Assembly: GCA_001567255.1 (NCBI GenBank)
Contig: LNBW01000019.1
Location: 1-62,631 of the forward strand
Source: Bacteroidetes bacterium OLB9
Lineage (GTDB): Bacteria; Bacteroidota; Bacteroidia; Chitinophagales; Saprospiraceae
Direction: 5' to 3'
Length of the DNA: 62,631 nucleotides
Part shown: positions 1 to 7,843 of the stretch, piece by piece
Layout: each line of letters begins with the position of its first letter
Numbering within the stretch: position 1 is the first letter of the stretch
Translations under genes and position numbers: made by a program
Notes under the pieces: generated by a model
What the model was told of the DNA's origin: nothing
The model's database searches: none
What the model saw: the letters and a program-made list of their open reading frames with translations, nothing else

Positions 1-602
1 TGATATTTTTTGAAAATATCGCTGCTAAACCTCAAAGAGATGGGGGCTACTCAAAAAAAAAGCAATCAATGAAACTGATCAATGAAAAACGGATTAGTAT
101 GCTTAAGACCCTAGAAAATGGTGAGCATAAAAATGATGAATACACACACCAGATCTTTGTAGAATTAAGCAAAAACTTCATCACCCCATTTGACCGAGAA
201 GATGTACATTCTCTGGCTACTTCGCTCGATGACATTGCTGACTACATATACAATTCATCTAGAAAAATCCTACATTACAACATTGTGGAGATGGATGATT
301 ATATGAAGGATATGGCTGAAACGAATCACAAAGCAATTAAAGCACTTGCAAATGCGGTAACAAAATTGCGAAATATGAAAAATGTGAGCCTCATCAAGCA
401 AGAATGTGTAGCCATAAATAGTCTTGAAAACGCAGCAGATGAAACCCTAGACAATGCTATTATCCATTTATTTTCAGATATGAGCCAAAATCCAATACAA
501 GTTATCAAGCTCAAAGATATATACGAAGATCTGGAAGTGATTTCAGATAAGTGTGAAGATGCAGCAGACATCATTGAAACCATACTGATTAAATATGCGT
601 AA
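1..602 (+). CDS. DUF47 / PhoU-like accessory protein of Pit phosphate transporter (5' partial)
   Basis: The frame ends at TAA 600-602 and is open to the left edge without a stop. The ATG at 69 is therefore probably internal and the true start lies outside the window. The upstream in-frame residues (FFENIAAKP...) fit the usual FFxxFEE opening of DUF47 proteins. The visible part is an all-helical chain with LDDIADYIYN and LENAADETLDNAI, typical of the PhoU-like fold with acidic metal-binding helices. A Pit-family transporter follows 30 bp downstream. In this family the DUF47 protein is thought to act with or regulate Pit at the cytoplasmic face; that role is inferred from the gene pair. Confidence 0.85.
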   Translation, partial: IFFENIAAKPQRDGGYSKKKQSMKLINEKRISMLKTLENGEHKNDEYTHQIFVELSKNFITPFDREDVHSLATSLDDIADYIYNSSRKILHYNIVEMDDYMKDMAETNHKAIKALANAVTKLRNMKNVSLIKQECVAINSLENAADETLDNAIIHLFSDMSQNPIQVIKLKDIYEDLEVISDKCEDAADIIETILIKYA

Positions 603-632
603 TTGCAAGGAATCAAAATATTCAATTAAGGC

Positions 633-1856
633 ATGACATTACTGATAACCATCATTGTACTAGCGCTTATTTTTGATTATATCAATGGTTTTCACGATGC
701 AGCCAATTCTATTGCTACAGTTGTTTCTACCAAGGCATTAACACCGATTCAGGCCGTCGCTTGGGCTGCATTTTTCAATTTTTCAGCTTACTTTATTTTC
801 AAAGATCATGGCGTCGCTAATACAATAGCCAAAACAGTCAATGAAGGTACAAATGCGGCAGGAGTACATTATATTACCTTGACAGTGATACTGGCAGGTG
901 TATTGGCTGCTATCTTATGGAATCTATTGACATGGTGGTTTGGCATTCCATCCTCTTCGTCTCACACCTTGATCGGTGGATTTGCAGGTGCCGCTATTGC
1001 TCATACCGGCTTTGAATCTATCAATACAATTAAAATATTAGAGATAGCAAGTTTTATTGTTTTGGCACCTGCCATAGGTATGTTTGTTGCCTTTTTAATT
1101 TCGTTATGGTTTCTACATTCCTTTAAGAAAAACGTGTATCCTAAACTACTTTCTGTAGGAGTAATCATTGCACTCCTAGTCTTTATGAAGTATGCACTGG
1201 TCACTGATCCGGAAAAGTTGAGAGGTGGATATAGCAGCTATTTAGCAAATGTAGTTTTTGACGGTCATAATTTCAAGCTCATAATTGTTGCTTTTGTGGT
1301 GTTTGCCATGGCTTTATTTACCTTATTTTTAAACTCCCTCTACTTTTTACAAGCGGAGCGATGGTTTAAGCGAATGCAACTACTTTCTACAGCAGTACTT
1401 AGTATAGGTCACGGTGGTAATGACGCACAAAAAGTCATGGGTATCATTATGGCAGCCATGGTGGCATACGATCCAAGAATTTATACACTGGACCACATGT
1501 TATGGTGGATTCCCATTGCTTGTTATACTGCAATAGCCCTAGGTACACTGAGCGGTGGCTGGAAGATTATCAAAACGATGGGTACTCGTATCACTAAAAT
1601 CACACCATTTGAAGGTGTTGCTGCTGATACAGCCAGTGCTATAACTTTGTTCCTCACTGAATATTTAAAAATACCGGTCTCTACAACTCATACCATCACT
1701 GGTTCCATTATTGGTGTTGGTGCAACCAAAAGACTTTCTGCTGTTCGTTGGGGAGTTACCATAAATTTATTATGGGCATGGATACTAACCATTCCGGTTA
1801 GTGCATTAATTGCAATGGTATTTTACCTCTGTTTATCATTGTTTGGTCTAGAATAA
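633..1856 (+). CDS. pit: Inorganic phosphate transporter, Pit family
   Basis: This 407-residue polytopic inner-membrane protein has the two Pit signature repeats. The N-terminal one is NGFHDAANSIATVVSTKALT, near residue 19. The C-terminal one contains GHGGNDAQKVMG, with KIPVSTTHTITGSIIGVG further on. The internal duplication and length fit PF01384 transporters, which import phosphate, usually as a metal-phosphate complex, driven by a cation gradient. It lies 30 bp after the DUF47 gene and is probably co-transcribed. The start is ATG with no clear Shine-Dalgarno, as is usual in Bacteroidota. The family is secure; ion coupling cannot be read from sequence. Confidence 0.95.
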   Translation: MTLLITIIVLALIFDYINGFHDAANSIATVVSTKALTPIQAVAWAAFFNFSAYFIFKDHGVANTIAKTVNEGTNAAGVHYITLTVILAGVLAAILWNLLTWWFGIPSSSSHTLIGGFAGAAIAHTGFESINTIKILEIASFIVLAPAIGMFVAFLISLWFLHSFKKNVYPKLLSVGVIIALLVFMKYALVTDPEKLRGGYSSYLANVVFDGHNFKLIIVAFVVFAMALFTLFLNSLYFLQAERWFKRMQLLSTAVLSIGHGGNDAQKVMGIIMAAMVAYDPRIYTLDHMLWWIPIACYTAIALGTLSGGWKIIKTMGTRITKITPFEGVAADTASAITLFLTEYLKIPVSTTHTITGSIIGVGATKRLSAVRWGVTINLLWAWILTIPVSALIAMVFYLCLSLFGLE

Positions 1857-1932
1857 ATAAATTTTACCACAACCATATTAATCTATACCTAGTTTCAAAT
1901 AAAAATACTACATCATTTTTTTATTAAAATAT

Positions 1933-1963
1933 TTTGTAAAGTAATAAATTCAACTTATCTTTG
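1933..1963 (+). promoter_or_regulatory. Bacteroidota-type promoter of tRNA-fMet
   Basis: A TTTG at 1933-1936 (the -33 element) is followed after 19 bases by TATCTTTG at 1956-1963, matching the Bacteroidota -7 consensus TAnnTTTG. Transcription would begin shortly before the tRNA at 2006. Both elements and the spacing fit. Confidence 0.7.
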
Positions 1964-2005
1964 CAGTCCATTGCAAAAAGCACTATGTTTTAGCAGTGTC
2001 TATAT

Positions 2006-2078
<73 letters not shown>

Positions 2079-2084
2079 CAAAGC

Positions 2085-2119
2085 AAGCTTGTCAGAGTAA
2101 AATCAGACAAGCTTTTTTT
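2085..2119 (+). terminator. Rho-independent terminator after tRNA-fMet
   Basis: The 9-bp perfect stem AAGCTTGTC (2085-2093) / GACAAGCTT (2106-2114) is followed by a T run. Confidence 0.8.
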
Positions 2120-2250
2120 ATTTTGGATAGTACTTGAAAAGATTTTATTGAAATTTTTCAACAAAAAGTTGGTTCCACAAGAAAAAAAAACTATAACTTT
2201 ATACACAATTAGCGTATCAAATTAAATATTAATCAAACTACATTGTTAGA

Positions 2251-2646
2251 ATGGCATCCATTATAGAAGCCCCAAGTGTTACCATCGAACCAATACTGCT
2301 GAAAATGTTGGAGTCATTTGAAGCTGATGCTGGTCAAGTTGTCATACATGGAATATGTAGCGGAGGATTTTCTGGTACTTACATCAGAATATGGCCAACA
2401 ACCTATCTTTTTGATCACAATTCTGCCCATAAAAGCGAACTAGTTCACTTTGAGAGAATCAGTGTTTATCCCAAATGGACTCCTATTCCTCCTTTTGAGA
2501 ACTATGGATTCTCCTTAATATTTTCAGGTCTTCCTGATTCTTGTACAATTTTTGATCTCATAGAAATTATCCCTGAATCAGGAGGTTTTCATATCCCATT
2601 CATCACTCGAAATAATCTAGACGTGTACTATTTGGACTTTAATTAA
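2251..2646 (+). CDS. Conserved-looking hypothetical protein, 131 aa
   Basis: I do not recognise the family. The ORF starts with ATG and has ordinary composition, no signal peptide and no clear membrane segment. The middle holds a Gly-rich turn (GICSGGFSGTYIRIWPTT) and the C-terminal half looks like beta structure rich in Pro and aromatics (FENYGFSLIFSGLPDSC). The frame is uninterrupted and codon use resembles that of its neighbours, which supports a real soluble protein. It stands alone between the tRNA terminator and the convergent hemolysin III gene. No function is proposed. Confidence 0.65.
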   Translation: MASIIEAPSVTIEPILLKMLESFEADAGQVVIHGICSGGFSGTYIRIWPTTYLFDHNSAHKSELVHFERISVYPKWTPIPPFENYGFSLIFSGLPDSCTIFDLIEIIPESGGFHIPFITRNNLDVYYLDFN

Positions 2647-2836
2647 TAGTGTCTTTTTTTTACCCAAATTATGCGTTAGAAAATGACTCCATGAAAATCC
2701 TACTTCATATCTAATTCGGTACTTGTTTTTCTGGCCTCCACATAGTAAAACTGTGCCTACGGAATAAAAACTCCAAGTCTCATAGCTATTTTGTATCCTC
2801 TCCCATCGTTACCCAAGTCTAATGAGAAATATGGGT

Positions 2837-3475
2837 TCAACCGGAAAGGGCCAATGCAGCAAAGTGACTAGCACACCCACCTATGACGAAGACATGCCAC
2901 ACTGCATGGAAGAAGTATTTTCTGTCAAAAATGAAAAATAATACGCCTACTGTGTAAGATAATCCTCCTGCAATGATGAGATAAATGACGGTAACAGGCA
3001 TTGTTGCTGTAATCTGGTGAAATACTAATGTCACCATCCAACCCAGAACAAGGTAAAAGCTTAAGGATATCCATTCAAATCTAGTACCAAAAAACAGTTT
3101 AAAACCAATGCCAGCCAAAGCAATCAACCAGTGAACAAGTAGAAAATTACGTCCAAAGGGTGTATTGAAATACAACATAATGAAAGCGGTGTAGGAAACT
3201 GCGATTAGGATAAATATTGAAATGTGATCCATCAATTGCCAAAACCCTTTTGCATGAGTACCAGTGACATAGTGATATATCACTGAGCAGGAAAACATCC
3301 ATAGCAAGCCAGTACAAAATACAACAAAAGCCAAAGTTTGAATGGCGTTAGACGCACTCAGGATGAGTAAAGGGGAAAACACAAAAGTGAGCAACCACCC
3401 TGTAGCATGTGTTATCACATTGGCCTTCTCGTCACCCGACAACTTAATAAAATTCTGCTTTAATCTATTTGTCAC
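2837..3475 (-). CDS. Hemolysin III / PAQR-family membrane protein
   Basis: This 212-residue protein has about seven membrane segments and PAQR (HlyIII, PF03006) landmarks: EKANVITHATGW at the N-terminus, SVIYHY and MDHISIF in the middle, and FFHAVWHVFVI near the C-terminus. The conserved His and Asp form the presumed metal site of the family, whose members are putative membrane hydrolases; true hemolytic activity is rarely shown. The start is GTG. It overlaps by four bases (GTGA) the stop of the TPR gene's restored frame at 3472-3474, so the two were probably translationally coupled. Confidence 0.9.
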   Translation of the reverse strand: MTNRLKQNFIKLSGDEKANVITHATGWLLTFVFSPLLILSASNAIQTLAFVVFCTGLLWMFSCSVIYHYVTGTHAKGFWQLMDHISIFILIAVSYTAFIMLYFNTPFGRNFLLVHWLIALAGIGFKLFFGTRFEWISLSFYLVLGWMVTLVFHQITATMPVTVIYLIIAGGLSYTVGVLFFIFDRKYFFHAVWHVFVIGGCASHFAALALSG

Positions 3476-3656
3476 AATCCCAGTTGCTTTCGATAATTTG
3501 GATCAATTTTACCAAAGCCCAGTTCTATTGACTTTTGCAGATCTGCTTTGGCCTCATTCATATGTTTCAGGAAATGATGAGTCTGAGAGCGTTGATAATA
3601 GATTAGACCAGGGTTACTATTCTTTCGTATAAGTGCTTCATTAAATGCAGCGATAG
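3472..3656 (-). other. Out-of-frame C-terminal tail of the TMTC-like TPR gene
   Basis: Read one frame away from the intact ORF, this stretch encodes EEAIAAFNEALIRKNSNPGL..., then a second TPR helix pair (HMNEAKADLQKSIELG), and stops at TGA 3472-3474. It restores the expected TPR ending and makes a GTGA overlap with the next gene. One G appears to be missing near 3657-3660 (GAGGAGCT where GAGGAGGCT would keep the frame). The full product would be about 659 residues. Confidence 0.8.
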
Positions 3657-5450
3657 CTCCTCATGACGACCTAATTTATTCAAAACATTGCCTTTTTCAT
3701 ACCATAGATCACCATTGCCCGGATTGAGCTCAAGATAGGATTTTATATCATTGAGTGCGAGATCCAGCTTTCCTATTTGTTGGTACATGATAGATCGATT
3801 AAGGTAACCTACTGCATGATCCGGCTTGAGTTCCAGTCCACGTGTCATGTCGGCGAGTGCCTTATCCAATTCACCTAAGCGAGCATAAGTAGCACCACGA
3901 TTTACAAAAAACTCTCCATCATCTGACTTGTACTCAATGGCTTTATTGTAATCTGCCAGTGCAAGCAAGAGCGTATCTCTGTCTTTTGCCACATCAAAAT
4001 AGAGTCTGGCGCGGCTGTTATATGTTTGTGGCTGTTGATCTTTAAGCTTCAGTGCTGCAGCATAATCTGCCAGTGCTGCTTTGTACATTTTTTGATCTCT
4101 ATAATAATTAGCTCTATTGCCATACGGCAATGTGGTGTTTTGATAATATTTTAATACATGTGACCAAAGCGTGCCACTATTTTGCCATACTTTACATTGC
4201 TGAAAGGTCATCACGGCATACATCAACAAAAATGCACCAACTATAACTGCCATTATAGTCGTCTTCTGCGGCTTCTTAGCCCAGAGGTCATCTAAGTAAT
4301 AAGCAGGTATGAAAAACAACCCAAAATAGGCAATATAAGTAAAACGATCTGCTAAAAATCCCTGACCTGCTCCTAATATCTGCAACAAGAAGATGATATT
4401 TAAGATAAAAAACATCATGCCGAAAAAGACTGGCTTCTTATCCTTTTTGTAGGCCCACCACAATAAGCCTAGCACCAGTGCTACCACAACAATAGATGTG
4501 TAAAAATACCATGGAAACTCATGAGGATAAGGATATAATGGTGACATTCTGAATGGAATTATAGCTTTAATGATATAAATCCCAAAACTATATGCACCTA
4601 AAAAGAGGCGTTGGATAAAGTTAAAATGGGTTTGATCATCGACTGTTGCCAGTGACCCGTAAGAATGTAAAAACTTGATTCCTAATATACCAAACAATAA
4701 TGAAAGCGCAAAAAAAGGTAATTTTCTAATCGTTGCGTTTACCAATTCTTTCCAATACATCTGCTTGTCTAAGTAATAATCGACCGCAAGCATACTCAGT
4801 GGCAATGAAACAGCTTGAATCTTGGAGAATAACGACAAGACAAAAAGTAACGTCATCCACAGCCATCTTATCTTTTTATGATCGCTTTTATATTTAATAT
4901 ATTGTAACAAGGCACCTAAATAAAACACGCCGAAAAGCACGTCTTTTCGCTCAGTCACCCAGGCAACAGACTCTACCCGCATAGGATGAATACCAAATAG
5001 CAAGGCAGCCAAGAGCGCTCCTCGCCACCCTACTCCAAGAAAAATCACAATTCGATAAATCAAAAAAACAGCTATCAGATGCAATAATAAATTATCCAAA
5101 TGCCAATTGAATGGCTGATCAAAGCCAAACCAAACCTTTTCGATAGCAAAGGTCCATATACTCAACGGATTATAGTTGCCGATAACCCCTGATGAGAATA
5201 TCTCTTTTGTCGTAGCCCAAAAATTGTCACTGGTTACATTTTGAATTAATGGATTTTCATAAAAATTTTTATCATCATCCCAGTTGACAAACTCATTATT
5301 GAGTGATGGAAGAAAACACAAGCAGGTTACGGCTATCGCTATCAAGGCTGGTTTCCAAGAGCGTTGCGTATTATTTACAGTTTGATCCAGCTTTTCTACT
5401 TTGCGTTGATGGTGTGAAGGATCTGTTTGCTTTTTACCTTTTTTTGACAT
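3603..5450 (-). CDS. TMTC-like multi-spanning membrane protein with C-terminal TPR repeats (frameshifted end)
   Basis: The ORF gives 615 residues. Residues about 30-430 form a dozen or so hydrophobic segments with the signature HPMRVESVAWVTERKDVLFG and an early acidic loop FVNWDDDKNFYENP. This architecture resembles TMTC/PMT-type (GT-C fold) glycosyltransferases, in which the loop acidic residues are catalytic. Residues about 440-600 are tandem TPRs (for example AALADYAAALKLKDQQPQTY and YARLGELDKALADMTRGL). It may transfer a sugar from a lipid carrier onto exported proteins; that role is inferred. The last repeat is cut by a one-base frameshift. A TAnnTTTG box lies about 30 bp upstream. Confidence 0.85.
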   Translation of the reverse strand: MSKKGKKQTDPSHHQRKVEKLDQTVNNTQRSWKPALIAIAVTCLCFLPSLNNEFVNWDDDKNFYENPLIQNVTSDNFWATTKEIFSSGVIGNYNPLSIWTFAIEKVWFGFDQPFNWHLDNLLLHLIAVFLIYRIVIFLGVGWRGALLAALLFGIHPMRVESVAWVTERKDVLFGVFYLGALLQYIKYKSDHKKIRWLWMTLLFVLSLFSKIQAVSLPLSMLAVDYYLDKQMYWKELVNATIRKLPFFALSLLFGILGIKFLHSYGSLATVDDQTHFNFIQRLFLGAYSFGIYIIKAIIPFRMSPLYPYPHEFPWYFYTSIVVVALVLGLLWWAYKKDKKPVFFGMMFFILNIIFLLQILGAGQGFLADRFTYIAYFGLFFIPAYYLDDLWAKKPQKTTIMAVIVGAFLLMYAVMTFQQCKVWQNSGTLWSHVLKYYQNTTLPYGNRANYYRDQKMYKAALADYAAALKLKDQQPQTYNSRARLYFDVAKDRDTLLLALADYNKAIEYKSDDGEFFVNRGATYARLGELDKALADMTRGLELKPDHAVGYLNRSIMYQQIGKLDLALNDIKSYLELNPGNGDLWYEKGNVLNKLGRHEELSLHLMKHLYERIVTLV

Positions 5451-5480
5451 GGTCTGTTAAGTTATCGTCTGATTGAAAGA

Positions 5481-5488
5481 CAAAGTTA
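5481..5488 (-). promoter_or_regulatory. -7 promoter box for the TPR / hemolysin III operon
   Basis: Read on the minus strand this is TAACTTTG, matching TAnnTTTG, 31 bp upstream of the TPR gene's ATG. The -33 element is weak. Confidence 0.45.
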
Positions 5489-5667
5489 AGCAATGAAATG
5501 ATTTTATAGTTATATATATTATGATTTTTTATATCTATAATACAAAGTTTAACGCATCAGGTCGAACAACAAACCATTTTGTTGTCATTCAAAATCCATT
5601 TCAGCACTCAGAACCGATTGAAATAGTCGATGATGACTCTTTGCAAATTAAAAATGGGAATTATTAT

Positions 5668-6426
5668 CTACTTTTTACGGTGATGAACGGAGGTTTTTGC
5701 TGAAGGTTTATCTGTTTTCTTTTTCATGCCACTTCGTCGAGTCGTAGGTTTTTTTAATGTTTTGAGCAATACTTTCGGAGTAGGCTTTATTTTATGTTTC
5801 GGTACAAGATCAGCAGCATCAAGATGAAGTAAGCGCATCAACGCTTCTTTACTAACGGAGATATATTCGCCCGGTTGCATTTTATTTAACTTTACATCTT
5901 CTATCTGCACACGTATCAGTCGAAGTACAGGAAAACCTACACCGGCAAACATCCTACGCACCTGTCGGTTTTTGCCTTCGGTCAATTCAATCAGTGCCCA
6001 TGAAGTAGGTATTTCTTTACGAAATCGCACAGGAGGATTTCTATCAGGCAACACAGGTGGCTTAAATAGTTTTCTTACTTCACATGGCTGAGTGTGGTAA
6101 ATACCATTATTGAGTTTGATATCAACACCTGTAGCTACCTGACGGATAGCTTTGTCAGTAATGTCATCATCTAGTTGCACTATGTAAGTACGTTTATGTC
6201 TTCGCGATGGATGCAGCAGTACCTCGTTGAGCTTTTTATCATTCGTGAGGATGAGTAAGCCTTCAGAGTCTTTGTCTAGCCTACCTACTGGATAAACATC
6301 CTTCTCTACCTTAAGAAAGTCAGCAAGAGTGATATGCTCAGGATGCTCCTTAGAGAACTGATTGAGAACGTTGTAAGGTTTATAGAATATATAATATGAA
6401 TATTTTGTAGCGATGATGCTATGGAT
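5668..6426 (-). CDS. rluE: 23S rRNA pseudouridine synthase, RluE type (no standard start codon for full length)
   Basis: The catalytic motif VGRLDKDSEGLLILTND lies at about 6269-6319. RNPPVRFRKEIPTSW and GKNRQVRRMFAGVGFPVLRL follow, a very close match in layout to E. coli RluE, which modifies U2457 of 23S rRNA and lacks an S4 domain. The first GTG in frame (6180) would remove the catalytic Asp, so the gene must begin upstream, near IFYKPYNVLNQF. That frame opens at 6426, yet it contains no ATG, GTG or TTG before the conserved part; only ATC and ATA codons are available. The C-terminus carries a Lys/Thr/Arg-rich tail of about 45 residues. It lies directly behind ychF. Confidence 0.8.
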   Translation of the reverse strand: MHSIIATKYSYYIFYKPYNVLNQFSKEHPEHITLADFLKVEKDVYPVGRLDKDSEGLLILTNDKKLNEVLLHPSRRHKRTYIVQLDDDITDKAIRQVATGVDIKLNNGIYHTQPCEVRKLFKPPVLPDRNPPVRFRKEIPTSWALIELTEGKNRQVRRMFAGVGFPVLRLIRVQIEDVKLNKMQPGEYISVSKEALMRLLHLDAADLVPKHKIKPTPKVLLKTLKKPTTRRSGMKKKTDKPSAKTSVHHRKK

Positions 6427-6433
6427 TTAGTAA

Positions 6434-7531
6434 TTAAACATTAAAGCGGAAATGCATGATATCTCCATCTTGTACAACATATTCCTTACCTTCCACTCCC
6501 ATTTTACCTGCATCTTTGACAGCACTTTCTGAGCCATATTTGACAAAGTCGTCGTATTTGATAACTTCTGCACGGATAAAACCTTTTTCAAAGTCTGTGT
6601 GAATAACGCCAGCTGCCTGTGGTGCTTTCCAGCCCTTTTTGATGGTCCATGCTCGTACTTCTTTCACTCCAGCTGTAAAATAAGTAGAAAGATTAAGCAA
6701 TTTATAAGCTGCGCGGATGATTCGATTCACTCCCGGTTCTGACAATCCCATAGATTCAATAAATTCCATCCTTTCTTCCTTGCTGTCCAACTCAGCTATT
6801 TCGGCTTCAATACCAGCACATATCAATAGTACCTCAGCTGCTTCATTTTTGACTGCTTCTTTAAATCTCTGAGTGTGAGCATTACCACTGATGACCGCAC
6901 TTTCATCAACATTGCAGACATAGAGTATTGGCTTTGCAGTTAGTAAACTAATATCCTTATATAGTTCTTCGTAGGCCTCGTCCACCTCAAAACTTCTCGC
7001 AGGCTTCTCGGATTCCAGATGTTTTAACAATTGTTCTGCCCATTCCACATTAGCCTGATCGTCTTTAGCACCAGACTTAGCTTGTTTTTTGAGCTTGTCT
7101 ATCCGCTTTTCCATTGTATCAATGTCCTTAAAGATCAATTCGAGATCTATAATTTCTTTGTCTCGCACAGGATCAACACTACCGTCCACATGAATGACAT
7201 TATCATCATCAAAGCAACGCACTACATGAATGATAGCATCCACTTCTCGTATATTGGCAAGAAATTGATTGCCTAAACCTTCGCCTTTGCTGGCTCCTTT
7301 GATCAATCCGGCAATATCCAAAATCTCCACACTCGTCGGCAAGACCTTTTGTGGATGCACTAATGATTCTAACATATCTAACCTTTCATCAGGCACGACA
7401 ATTACTCCTAGATTAGGTTCCTTAGTAGCAAATGGATAATTAGCAGCAAGTGCTTTGGCTGATGTCAATGCATTGAAAAGAGTAGATTTTCCTACGTTAG
7501 GCAGTCCAACGATACCACACTGAAGACCCAT
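6434..7531 (-). CDS. ychF: Redox-regulated ATPase YchF (OLA1/Obg family)
   Basis: This 365-residue P-loop protein has the G1 motif GLPNVGKST at residues 9-17, DIAGLIKGASKGEGLGNQFL (G3), and the altered G4 motif NVDE. The altered G4 is what gives YchF/OLA1 its preference for ATP over GTP. The central coiled-coil insertion and the C-terminal TGS domain, ending KEYVVQDGDIMHFRFNV, are complete. Family members bind ribosomes and affect stress responses and translation. The product is full length. A TACCTTTG box lies about 40 bp upstream. Confidence 0.97.
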   Translation of the reverse strand: MGLQCGIVGLPNVGKSTLFNALTSAKALAANYPFATKEPNLGVIVVPDERLDMLESLVHPQKVLPTSVEILDIAGLIKGASKGEGLGNQFLANIREVDAIIHVVRCFDDDNVIHVDGSVDPVRDKEIIDLELIFKDIDTMEKRIDKLKKQAKSGAKDDQANVEWAEQLLKHLESEKPARSFEVDEAYEELYKDISLLTAKPILYVCNVDESAVISGNAHTQRFKEAVKNEAAEVLLICAGIEAEIAELDSKEERMEFIESMGLSEPGVNRIIRAAYKLLNLSTYFTAGVKEVRAWTIKKGWKAPQAAGVIHTDFEKGFIRAEVIKYDDFVKYGSESAVKDAGKMGVEGKEYVVQDGDIMHFRFNV

Positions 7532-7843
7532 ATATGATTATTTTTATATATTTGTTTAAAAAGCGGCGCAAAGGTAGTAAAATTCATTGGCTTAAGCTAA
7601 TCTACTCATCTTGTAACAAAAATTTAAAATATTATGATAGGCTCATAGCCGAATCATTACTCAATATGCAATCATTATCAATGATTTGAATCTGCACCAT
7701 AGGCCATTTTGCAAGGGATTAAACGCATGATTCCCTCGTCAAAATTTTTAATAAAAATATTTTCAACCAACATTATCATTAAAAAAATAAAAAATTCTCC
7801 TAAGTTTGGCAATTCAAATCTAGGAACAGCAGTTGACAGATAT
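7532..7843. other. Intergenic region between divergent ychF and the restriction-modification genes
   Basis: It holds the ychF promoter at the left. The methyltransferase frame is open back to a TTG at 7709, but the 45 extra residues are low-complexity and Lys/Ile/Asn-rich with no domain features, so I treat them as untranslated. No other structure was recognised. Confidence 0.5.
7569..7576 (-). promoter_or_regulatory. -7 promoter box for ychF
   Basis: On the minus strand this reads TACCTTTG followed by CGCC, a classical Bacteroidota TAnnTTTG box, 38 bp upstream of the ychF ATG. Confidence 0.55.

Noticed and set aside
5521..5703. 60-residue plus-strand ORF between the TPR gene and rluE
   Set aside because: It overlaps the 3' end of rluE on the other strand, has low-complexity composition and no promoter or family features.
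7709..7843. 45-residue N-terminal extension of the adenine methyltransferase from a TTG
   Set aside because: The extension is Lys/Ile/Asn-rich and unlike methyltransferases; the ATG at 7844 gives a normal N-terminus.
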